Positions 1 through 5,907 of a DNA stretch of 14,795 nt are shown here, one piece after another. The notes beneath the pieces are model-generated. The model was not told the origin of the DNA and did no database searches. It saw only the letters and a list, made by a program, of their open reading frames with translations. Each line of letters starts with the position of its first letter. The first letter of the stretch is position 1. The translations under genes were made by a program, and so were the position numbers. The stretch comes from JBDSYA01 sp039925865 (GTDB lineage: Bacteria > Bacteroidota > Ignavibacteria > Tepidaquicellales > Tepidaquicellaceae), in the NCBI GenBank assembly GCA_039925865.1, contig JBDSYA010000029.1:1-14795 (forward strand). Reading direction: 5' to 3'.

Positions 1-295
1 TGCTTGTCTGAAATGCATCTACCTCCGGATCTTCAGGCCTGCCTGCCGTGGCAGGTAATATCCTGTTACCATTTTCGTCTGTTATTTTATTAAGCCAGTC
101 CTGTGTAACGCCTTCCGGCAATGTATCACTCTTCGAATTCTGAGAGTATGGAGTGCCTGCCTTGCCGTCAGGCAGGCTTTGAGTGCTTTCAATTCTCTGT
201 TCTGTCTTTATCCAATTAGCTTTAGAGCTCACTGTAATCGAAAAAAACATTACGATAATTATTGCGATGCTTTTTAATGCGTTTAAGTTTTTCAT
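1..295 (-). CDS. Exported protein, N-terminal part only (cut by window edge)
   Basis: Reading the minus strand from the ATG at 295 gives 98 codons open to the window edge, so the C-terminus is missing. The product begins MKNLNALKSIAIIIVMFFS, a basic N-terminus followed by a hydrophobic stretch and a small-residue region (VSSKA) that fits signal peptidase I cleavage near residue 26. The mature part is polar and includes TLPEGVTQDWLNKITDENG around residues 58-76. That resembles the N-terminus of large secreted Ignavibacteria proteins, but no domain is visible in this fragment and I assign no function. Two short GC-rich palindromes are translated in frame, giving SLPDGKAGTP and ILPATAGRPE, which look like inserted sequence. 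There is no clear Shine-Dalgarno sequence; the start is chosen because it is the first ATG and gives a proper signal peptide. Real coding is likely, identity unknown. Confidence 0.72.
   Translation of the reverse strand, partial: MKNLNALKSIAIIIVMFFSITVSSKANWIKTEQRIESTQSLPDGKAGTPYSQNSKSDTLPEGVTQDWLNKITDENGNRILPATAGRPEDPEVDAFQTS
37..56. repeat. GC-rich palindromic element, copy 1
   Basis: The element contains CCTGCC (42-47), a two-base spacer GT, and GGCAGG (50-55), a perfect 6-bp inverted repeat. It is preceded by GCCT, so its left side reads GCCTGCCTGCC as in copy 2. It is strikingly GC-rich within an AT-rich gene and is read in frame by the left-edge CDS. Confidence 0.6.
155..177. repeat. 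GC-rich palindromic element, copy 2
   Basis: GCCTGCCT (155-162) and AGGCAGGC (170-177) form a perfect 8-bp inverted repeat around a 7-base loop (TGCCGTC). The element lies inside the left-edge coding region and keeps its frame. GAGTGC occurs on both sides (151-156 and 181-186), which could be a short duplication made on insertion or chance. It shares its left arm and loop core (TGCCGT) with copy 1 about 115 bp away. Confidence 0.65.
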
Positions 296-364
296 TTCTC
301 TTTGGGATAAAATTTTATTAATTGAATTTATGATCTTGTTAAAATTAATAAATGTAAAAACAGT

Positions 365-391
365 AAACTCAACAAACTCAACAAACTCTAC
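365..391. repeat. Short tandem repeat, three 9-bp units
   Basis: AAACTCAAC occurs twice (365-373, 374-382), followed by the variant AAACTCTAC (383-391). It lies 70-96 bp upstream of the exported-protein start at 295. No matching promoter motif with correct spacing was found next to it, so its role is unknown. Confidence 0.6.
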
Positions 392-514
392 GATGCTTTT
401 AGCTGTAATTTCGGAAAGTACAGTTGTGGATTTTAGCAAAAAGATTTTGAAACCTTGCCTGATCTTCCCACTGAAATAAATTTATAAAAAATTCACATTT
501 AAATATTAAGGAAG

Positions 515-1087
515 TTACTGTTTTTTAAATTCGCCGTCAGCTTTTATCTTAACTTCATCACTGAGTATCGGTGCCGGGAATGTAGGTCCGATATTAAAAT
601 CAGAACGGCTGATATTTCCTGTCAGCTGAAAACCGCTTATACTTGATTTATCCTTTGAGTTTTCTATAGTTCCCCTATACCACAATTCCATCGTAACGGG
701 CTTTGTGATCCCGTGTAAAGTGAGATCACCGCTGAGACGGTATTTATTTTTTTCCGTTTCCTGTATTGAATTACTTACAAAAGTCATTACAGGATAAGTC
801 GCAACATCAAAAAAGTCGGCGCTTCGCAGATGATTATCACGCATTTCAATTTCCGTATCAACTGAAGTCATATCAACAGTCAGATTAAATGCCGCATCAC
901 TAAAATCTTCTTTATTCGTTTCAATGGTGACATCAAATTTCTTGAACAATCCTTCAACCTCAGAGATGCCTAGATGAATTGTACTGAAGTTTAATTTGGA
1001 ATGATTCGGATCCGACTTCCATATTGTCTGAGCGAACATTGATGTGCTTAAAAAAGTAATCGCTAAAAATAAAATGAATTTTTTCAT
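515..1087 (-). CDS. YceI-like periplasmic protein (polyisoprenoid-binding lipocalin fold)
   Basis: The 190-residue product has a signal peptide at residues 1-19 (hydrophobic core ILFLAITFLSTS, likely cleaved after SMFA). The rest matches the YceI-like family along its length: an early SxxxFxxxHLGxxxVxGxF-type stretch (residues 30-50), the central DNHLRSADFFDVATYPVMTF block (84-103), and LTLHGITKPVTMEL (122-135). Family members are eight-stranded barrels that bind long amphiphilic or isoprenoid molecules in the periplasm, and 170-190 residues is usual. The natural ligand here cannot be read from sequence. The next gene on this strand starts 219 bp downstream, so the gene is probably transcribed alone. 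The upstream region (1088-1315) is AT-rich and holds no exact TAnnTTTG box on this strand. Confidence 0.93.
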   Translation of the reverse strand: MKKFILFLAITFLSTSMFAQTIWKSDPNHSKLNFSTIHLGISEVEGLFKKFDVTIETNKEDFSDAAFNLTVDMTSVDTEIEMRDNHLRSADFFDVATYPVMTFVSNSIQETEKNKYRLSGDLTLHGITKPVTMELWYRGTIENSKDKSSISGFQLTGNISRSDFNIGPTFPAPILSDEVKIKADGEFKKQ

Positions 1088-1315
1088 AATTAATTAATTA
1101 AATTTTAAAATTTCTTCTTCTTCATTGAGCGAAGGTATTTGTTTGAGTAAGTTATAACAAATCAACAAAATATCAACCTTAATTCCGCACACGTTAATTC
1201 TTAAATACTTTTATATAATCTCTTGTGTCATTCTCAGGAAATTCTAAAAAAACATTCTGAGAGTTATAAATATGTCTTTAATGATTCCACGATACAAACA
1301 TTTTAGTTACTAATA

Positions 1316-1612
1316 ATGTATTTTAAACCTATATTATTAATACAAATATTTCCATTACTATATTTCTTGACGATGTTGCAAAGAATGCAGAATTATTTAG
1401 AAAATACAAATCTCGACATCACCATAGACAGATTTGAGCAGCAAGATAGAGAGTCTCATACAACTGACTCAAATTTTAATGTCAAAGATTCCGGCACACC
1501 ATGGTATTTTGGATTTAATTATAACGATGTTTATTTTGACGAGATTTTCTGGGACGGTTTGGATATTGAGGAACAATTTAAAAAATGTATTAAAGAAATT
1601 ATGAATAGATGA
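1316..1612 (+). CDS. Small hypothetical protein, acidic and aromatic-rich C-terminal half
   Basis: This 98-codon frame is not recognised. The first 22 residues are hydrophobic (FKPILLIQIFPLLYFLTML) and could be a membrane anchor, or untranslated sequence if a later methionine (residue 20 or 24) is the true start. The remainder is soluble, with an acidic, aromatic C-terminal block (PWYFGFNYNDVYFDEIFWDG, residues 62-81) and a helical tail ending KKCIKEIMNR. That composition looks like real coding. Its last 14 bases overlap the 3' end of rdgB on the other strand, a convergent overlap. No Shine-Dalgarno sequence or consensus promoter was found. It could be a genuine small gene or the remains of a longer one; confidence is moderate at best. 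Confidence 0.45.
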   Translation: MYFKPILLIQIFPLLYFLTMLQRMQNYLENTNLDITIDRFEQQDRESHTTDSNFNVKDSGTPWYFGFNYNDVYFDEIFWDGLDIEEQFKKCIKEIMNR

Positions 1613-2228
1613 AAGACTGACCACGCTGTGAATGATTTTCACAAATGGACATTTTAAATTCTTGTAAAGCTCTCCCCCGATGCGAAATTTTATTCTTCTC
1701 TTCATCACTCATTTCAGCAAACGTGAGATCAAGCCCGTCAGGCACGAACAAAGAATCATATCCAAAACCTTTCTCGCCACGACCATCAAATATAATTTTC
1801 CCTTCGCAAATCCCATTGAATAAATAGTATTCATTATCATTCACATAAAAGCAAATCACGGATTCAAATCTTGCAGTGCGCTTTTCTAAAGAATGATTCT
1901 TTAAATTTTCAATCAGCTTTTTACAGTTGTCGGAATAGGATGCATGTTCACCTGCATATCTCGCCGAATAAACTCCCGGCTCGCCGTTTAAAGCATCTAC
2001 AAACAATCCTGTGTCATCAGAAATTGTTGGAATTTTAAAGATCCCGTATATTTCTTTTGCTTTTTTAAATGCGTTATCATTTAACGTCTTGCCGTCTTCG
2101 ATTACATCTACTGATACTCCAAAATCCTTCAATGAAAGTAATTCTAAATTCTTAAAGTCTTTTAAGACAGATATTATCTCTGATATCTTGTGAGAATTAC
2201 CGGAAGCAATGAGAATTTTTTTTAGCAT
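1599..2228 (-). CDS. rdgB: XTP/dITP diphosphatase (RdgB/HAM1 family)
   Basis: The enzyme hydrolyses non-canonical purine nucleoside triphosphates (XTP, dITP, ITP) to the monophosphate and pyrophosphate, keeping deaminated purines out of DNA and RNA; it acts in the cytoplasm. The 209-residue product carries the expected motifs: SGNSHK (9-14) at the N-terminus for triphosphate binding, EDGKTLNDNAFKKA (44-57), DDTGL (71-75) with the catalytic/metal acidic residues, GVYSARYAG (85-93), GFGYDSLF (154-161) and SHRGRAL (182-188) for base recognition. Family members usually have about 195-205 residues; the extra C-terminal tail (NHSQRGQSFIYS) is the part overlapping the convergent gene at 1612. The ATG at 2228 begins MLKKILIASGN, the usual start for this family, so the start is secure. 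It is transcribed divergently from the membrane protein at 2396. Confidence 0.96.
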   Translation of the reverse strand: MLKKILIASGNSHKISEIISVLKDFKNLELLSLKDFGVSVDVIEDGKTLNDNAFKKAKEIYGIFKIPTISDDTGLFVDALNGEPGVYSARYAGEHASYSDNCKKLIENLKNHSLEKRTARFESVICFYVNDNEYYLFNGICEGKIIFDGRGEKGFGYDSLFVPDGLDLTFAEMSDEEKNKISHRGRALQEFKMSICENHSQRGQSFIYS

Positions 2229-2334
2229 AAATTAAATATATTTTTAATATAAATTATTTTAAATTAAACTTCTCAGGTTAATGCTTTCTTTCTAAAATAG
2301 AATTTAAATTTAAAAATATTTCATTTGCAAAAGC

Positions 2335-2348
2335 AAATTTGCAAATTT
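2335..2348. promoter_or_regulatory. 14-bp perfect palindrome between rdgB and the divergent membrane gene
   Basis: AAATTTGCAAATTT is exactly self-complementary. It sits within a denser run of GCAAA/TTTGC elements (2324-2348). CAAATTTA at 2342-2349 is, on the minus strand, TAAATTTG, an exact Bacteroidota -7 box (TAnnTTTG) facing rdgB about 114 bp upstream of its start. No TTG lies at the correct distance for a -33 box. It could be an operator overlapping a promoter, but AT-rich palindromes also arise by chance. Confidence 0.35.
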
Positions 2349-2395
2349 ATTAATCGCATATTTTATTTGAATAGAATTTACAGCTATGCCGGAAT

Positions 2396-3424
2396 ATGAT
2401 GTTAAAATTTATAAAGGAAGAAAATAAAAACATTATATTTCTGATTCTTTTTATAAGTCTCATTCTGGTCTGCCTTCCGAGATTTGACAGGGCGGATCGC
2501 GGGCCTGTAAAACAGTTTGTCGGCAATGATGAACTATATGAAGGCCTGCCGATAGATATTCTTATCTATACAAAGTACATAACTTATTTCAGAACCGGCA
2601 ACGGTGCAGATCAGATAAATCCGCCTTATTCATACAGAGTTCTTGTTCCGTTTTTAGCATCACAACTTCCATATTCTCCGATGACTTCCCTCAATTTAAT
2701 TAACCTGATCTTTCTTTTGATTGGATTGATATTCCTTTACAAAATTCTGAAAATCACAGGTGTAAGATTTGATTTCAGGATAGTTGGATGTTTGCTGTAT
2801 ATATTTTCTTTCCCAATGTTTTATTATGCCACTTCAGGATATATAGACGGATCATTCGTCGGGCTTGAGATTACTGTTATTTATTTCATATTATCGAGGA
2901 ACATTATCGCGGTTTTTATTTTAATCTTCCTCGGATGCCTCTTAAGTGAAAAGATAGTAATTCTCTTGCCGTTCATGATCGCATTTCTTTACCGCGAAAA
3001 AATATCTTTAAACTCTTCTTTGCTTCTGACAATCGGATTTTTACTGATTTATTTTGCCGTCGCAATAGCGGTAAGAAAACTTGCCCCTTCGCAAACTCAG
3101 GGCTATGTATGGCTGCCGGGGGAATTATTCCTGATGCAAAATATTTTCCGGCCGAAAGCTTATCTCAGCTTTATTATCACACTTGGCATTCCGGGTATCC
3201 TTGCAATAATAAGTTATTTTAAATTTTCTGCTGAAAAAGTGAAAACATATTCATACTTTTACATTGGATTCATGACATCAATAGCATTATATATATACTC
3301 ATTTTTTTCAGCATGGGCAGACGGAAGGACGATCTGGACAATTTACCCTTTTGCGATTCCCCTGACAGTATTATATTTGCAAAACAGGAAAAAGTTAAAT
3401 GATAAAATTTTTTTAATTAATTAA
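2396..3424 (+). CDS. Polytopic integral membrane protein, possibly GT-C glycosyltransferase-like
   Basis: The 342-residue product is mostly hydrophobic. One membrane segment lies near residues 13-28. A polar extracytoplasmic-type loop (29-95) follows, then about eight further segments at roughly 97-118, 128-145, 158-182, 184-199, 207-226, 255-274, 286-304 and 312-327. The first loop carries acidic residues (DELYEGLPID, 45-54) and ends in PPYSYRVLVPFL (76-87), a motif I associate with uncharacterised polytopic proteins resembling lipid-linked-sugar (GT-C) transferases. That assignment is inference, and no catalytic residues can be named. ATG codons at 2396 and 2399 are both possible starts; the later one loses only one residue. 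The gene ends 14 bp before the di-heme cytochrome gene, so the two are probably co-transcribed. Membrane protein: certain. Function: unknown. Confidence 0.8.
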   Translation: MMLKFIKEENKNIIFLILFISLILVCLPRFDRADRGPVKQFVGNDELYEGLPIDILIYTKYITYFRTGNGADQINPPYSYRVLVPFLASQLPYSPMTSLNLINLIFLLIGLIFLYKILKITGVRFDFRIVGCLLYIFSFPMFYYATSGYIDGSFVGLEITVIYFILSRNIIAVFILIFLGCLLSEKIVILLPFMIAFLYREKISLNSSLLLTIGFLLIYFAVAIAVRKLAPSQTQGYVWLPGELFLMQNIFRPKAYLSFIITLGIPGILAIISYFKFSAEKVKTYSYFYIGFMTSIALYIYSFFSAWADGRTIWTIYPFAIPLTVLYLQNRKKLNDKIFLIN

Positions 3425-3438
3425 ATATAATAATCGTT

Positions 3439-4428
3439 ATGAAGAAATTTTTCAAAGTGGCTTCAATAATTTTTAGTTTAATACTGTTTTTGGCTTTTGT
3501 CGGATATGCATATATGATGACTCAATTTCCGAAAGCTATTCCTGTGAGAGATATCAAAATATCATCGACACCGGAAATGATCGAGAGGGGAAAATATCTT
3601 GCAAACAGCTTTGCAGGATGTACGGACTGTCATTCAAAAAGAGACTATAATAAATTTGGTGGTCCGGTTATTCCGGGAAGTGAAGGTGCCGGTGGTGTTG
3701 ATTATGGTGAAGGGGCAGGATCTGTTCCTGCAAAAAATATTACTTCAGATAAAGAAACCGGGATAGGCAGCTGGACTGACGGTGAGATTTTTCGCGCAAT
3801 TACGTCAGGAATAGATAAGGATGGTAATGCACTTGGTCCTATGATGCCTTATAAGTTTTATGGAAAGATGGATGAAGAAGATATTAAAGCTATCATAGCA
3901 TATATTAAAACACTTTCACCCATCAAGAATGAAGTTCCCGCTCACGACTTGAATTTTCCCGTGAATCTGATTTTTAGAACTATCCCTGAAGAGCCTAAAT
4001 TTGGAAAACGTCCGGCTGAAAATAATAAGATCTCGCTTGGAGAATATTACGCAATATCCTGCAAGTTTTGTCACAGCACCATGGACAAAGGTGAATTTAT
4101 TGAGGAAAAACTTTTTTCTGGAGGAACAGAATTTCCAAATCCAAAGGGCGGTATAGAAAGATCTGCAAACATATCTCCTGATAAAGAAACCGGGATAGGC
4201 AGCTGGACAAAGGAACAATTCATAGAAAGATTCAGATCATATTTAAAACCGGAAATTCAAAATGTTAATTTAAAGGATGGAGAATTTAATTCAATAATGC
4301 CCTGGACTTTTTTCGCTACTGCCACTGACAGTGATCTCGGAGCAGTTTATGATTATTTAATGGTACAAAAGCCTGTAAAAAATAAAGTAGAAAAGTTTTC
4401 TCCGCGTGAAAAAGTTTTTGGGAAATAA
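3439..4428 (+). CDS. Membrane-anchored di-heme cytochrome c
   Basis: The 329-residue protein has an N-terminal membrane anchor (residues 7-27) and two cytochrome c domains facing the periplasm. Heme-binding CXXCH motifs are CTDCH (61-65) and CKFCH (208-212). Likely distal methionine ligands lie in LGPMMPYKF (132-140) and NSIMPWTFF (284-292). The halves are homologous: each has a heme motif, then N-I-[TS]-x-DKETGIGSWT, then an MP[YW]xF methionine segment and an acidic helix. DKETGIGSWT is identical in both halves even at the DNA level. The protein resembles the cytochrome c subunits found with alcohol/aldehyde dehydrogenases and other periplasmic electron-transfer systems, but no dehydrogenase gene is nearby, so its electron partner is unknown. 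The start is set by the anchor sequence; the gene follows the membrane protein by 14 bp. Confidence 0.92.
   Translation: MKKFFKVASIIFSLILFLAFVGYAYMMTQFPKAIPVRDIKISSTPEMIERGKYLANSFAGCTDCHSKRDYNKFGGPVIPGSEGAGGVDYGEGAGSVPAKNITSDKETGIGSWTDGEIFRAITSGIDKDGNALGPMMPYKFYGKMDEEDIKAIIAYIKTLSPIKNEVPAHDLNFPVNLIFRTIPEEPKFGKRPAENNKISLGEYYAISCKFCHSTMDKGEFIEEKLFSGGTEFPNPKGGIERSANISPDKETGIGSWTKEQFIERFRSYLKPEIQNVNLKDGEFNSIMPWTFFATATDSDLGAVYDYLMVQKPVKNKVEKFSPREKVFGK
3748..3776 (+). repeat. 29-bp exact direct repeat, copy 1 (inside cytochrome gene)
   Basis: The 29 bases from GATAAAGAAACC to GGCAGCTGGAC are identical to 4180-4208. They encode DKETGIGSWT in the first cytochrome domain. The copies are 432 bp apart, exactly 144 codons, so both are read in the same frame. 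Confidence 0.95.
4180..4208 (+). repeat. 29-bp exact direct repeat, copy 2 (inside cytochrome gene)
   Basis: Identical to 3748-3776 with no mismatch, including third codon positions, although the flanking bases of the two domains have diverged widely. It encodes the same ten residues in the second domain. Confidence 0.95.
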
Positions 4429-4446
4429 ATTTTAATATTTCTATCA

Positions 4447-4466
4447 AAATTTTTTTCAAAAAATTT
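4447..4466. terminator. Weak AT-only hairpin after the cytochrome gene
   Basis: AAATTTTTT (4447-4455) and AAAAAATTT (4458-4466) are a perfect 9-bp inverted repeat with a two-base loop, 18 bp after the cytochrome stop. It contains no G-C pair in the stem and no following T run, so termination there is doubtful. Confidence 0.2.
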
Positions 4467-4499
4467 CACTTAATGTAAGTTCTCATTCAAAAAAATTTA

Positions 4500-4832
4500 T
4501 TGGAACCGCAAATTTCTTCTGACAAAAATCGAATAGGATTCGGTATTGCAATTGGCATCATCATGCTTTTTTTAGCTGCCGGAGTTACATCGCTTGCTAT
4601 TCTAATGGTATCAGTGTTTATATTCGGATGTACAAAAAGTCCTCCCGAGTGGATTTACACTTTTATTTTTATCGGTTTTCCAATTCCGCTCGTGATCGCT
4701 TCAATAGTTGAACCTTATTTATATATCAAAAGACAAAGAATGTTTTGGCAGGTCTTAACCCCTGTGTTCGCACTATTCCTGAGTTGTTTAATATTTTTAA
4801 TTTGGTTTCTGATATTGACGAGGTATTGTTAG
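4500..4832 (+). CDS. Small hypothetical membrane protein, three predicted membrane segments
   Basis: The 110-residue product is not recognised. Hydrophobic segments lie near residues 13-40, 52-68 and 83-106. A short polar stretch with CTKSPPEW follows the first, and a basic YIKRQRMFW loop lies between the second and third. This suggests an inner-membrane protein with little outside the bilayer. The start is TTG at 4500: an in-frame stop lies at 4476-4478, no ATG lies between it and the membrane segment, and the next in-frame ATG (residue 22) would fall inside the first segment. There is no Shine-Dalgarno sequence. It follows the cytochrome gene by 71 bp and may be read from the same transcript. 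Coding is likely from the sustained hydrophobic pattern, but function is unknown. Confidence 0.6.
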   Translation: MEPQISSDKNRIGFGIAIGIIMLFLAAGVTSLAILMVSVFIFGCTKSPPEWIYTFIFIGFPIPLVIASIVEPYLYIKRQRMFWQVLTPVFALFLSCLIFLIWFLILTRYC

Positions 4833-5172
4833 ATAGCTTCTATTATATTATTGTTAAAAGAATATTTTTGGTTGCAACTGTATTCACAATAGTTTTATAA
4901 TTGTAAATAATTATTCAAAATAAAATGACGGCATATTAAAAAATCCCATCATAACATATGTTAATTTAGTTAATGGCTTAATATTTGAATTAGTTAGGTG
5001 CTATGGGTAAAATGCGATCACAAAAATGTATACTTAGGAAGAACTCAACTGACAATTTATTTACTTTCATTCCAATACAAAAATCGTTAGTTTAGATGAC
5101 TTCAAAAAAAACGTTCTAATAAAAATTCATATTTTCTGAACTTCGTAATCATTAAATAAAATTCTGTAACTA
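4833..5172. other. AT-rich intergenic region without a gene
   Basis: These 340 bp hold no frame longer than about 31 codons that looks coding. TATTTTTG at 4863-4870 is an exact match to the Bacteroidota -7 box on the plus strand but has no TTG at the right distance and lies 300 bp before the next gene. The promoter of the barrel gene at 5173 is presumably in this stretch, but I cannot place it. Confidence 0.6.
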
Positions 5173-5904
5173 TTGAAATTAGGGTTAATTGTTTTAATTG
5201 TCATTTCGTCAATATGTCAGTACAACACATCTTACTCACAGCTTTTTCCAAGATTCTCAATCGCAGGCGGACCAACTATCGGCTGGCAATTTAATAATAC
5301 AGATGATCTTAACGTCGAAATGAGAAAAATAGGCGTCCCTGAATTTCCGAAAGATGGCTTTCTCATTTTAGGAGGCGGAGGATTTATTGAACTTCCAATC
5401 AAAGGCCTGACATGGCTCAGACTTGGAGGATCAGGAACAGGCTTTACTTCCAAAAGACAAATTACAACAGCTGATAATATTACTAAGACAGTTTATTATT
5501 CTTATGGTTCCGGAGGTGTTTCATTTGAATATGTTCAGCATTTTGGAAAAAAAGTTGAATTAACATTTGGCACCATTCTTTCAACCGGCAAACTCAACAT
5601 TGATCTGTATCAAAACACTGCAGGATTTGGAAACTGGAATAATATTTTTGGAGAAATTGGCGGAAGCACTCAGAATATTTCACGAAAATTGAGTGTAAGG
5701 TTTTATTCTGTACAGCCACAAATCGGATTCGGAGTTTTTGTAACATCATTCATGTATGCAAAGCTGAATGCAGGATATTTATTTTCTGCGAACAATGACT
5801 GGAAAGTTGATAACAATATTCCTGTAACAAACGCACCTACGGGTATAAAGGCTGATGGATTTAATCTTAATTTTGGAATTAACGTGGGATTGTTTACCCG
5901 ATAA
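5173..5904 (+). CDS. Outer-membrane beta-barrel-like protein
   Basis: The 243-residue product has a signal peptide (MKLGLIVLIVISSICQY, cleavage likely around residues 19-23 near SYSQ). It then shows many short alternating hydrophobic/glycine-rich strands, for example ILGGGGFIELPIKG, YSYGSGGVSFEYVQHF and YAKLNAGYLF. It ends in FNLNFGINVGLFTR, with the alternating aromatic/hydrophobic pattern of a C-terminal barrel strand. This fits an 8-10 stranded outer-membrane barrel, but I recognise no specific family and cannot infer a substrate. The start is TTG at 5173: an in-frame stop lies at 5167-5169, and only this start yields an intact signal peptide. The stop codon is 3 bp before the ATG of rfbB, so the two are almost certainly co-transcribed and may be translationally coupled. 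Confidence 0.8.
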   Translation: MKLGLIVLIVISSICQYNTSYSQLFPRFSIAGGPTIGWQFNNTDDLNVEMRKIGVPEFPKDGFLILGGGGFIELPIKGLTWLRLGGSGTGFTSKRQITTADNITKTVYYSYGSGGVSFEYVQHFGKKVELTFGTILSTGKLNIDLYQNTAGFGNWNNIFGEIGGSTQNISRKLSVRFYSVQPQIGFGVFVTSFMYAKLNAGYLFSANNDWKVDNNIPVTNAPTGIKADGFNLNFGINVGLFTR

Positions 5905-5907
5905 TAT

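Noticed and set aside
302..314. 13-base string TTGGGATAAAATT shared with 14760-14772, both upstream of minus-strand exported genes
   Set aside because: It is AT-rich, lies at different distances from the two starts, and matches no known promoter element; two copies are too few to support a motif.
183..479. Plus-strand open frame of 98 codons
   Set aside because: It is antisense to the signal-peptide region of the left-edge exported protein and runs through the short tandem repeat; the minus-strand frame has a proper signal peptide and is the better gene.
1469..1708. Minus-strand 79-codon frame
   Set aside because: It overlaps the 3' end of rdgB in another frame and the plus-strand small gene; its sequence shows no domain or start signal.
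3916..4218. Minus-strand 100-codon frame inside the cytochrome gene
   Set aside because: It is the complement of an unmistakable cytochrome c domain; cysteine and arginine clusters come from reading heme codons backwards.
5003..5095. 31-codon frame (MGKMRSQKC...) in the 4833-5172 gap
   Set aside because: Too short, no start signal or recognisable pattern; expected by chance.
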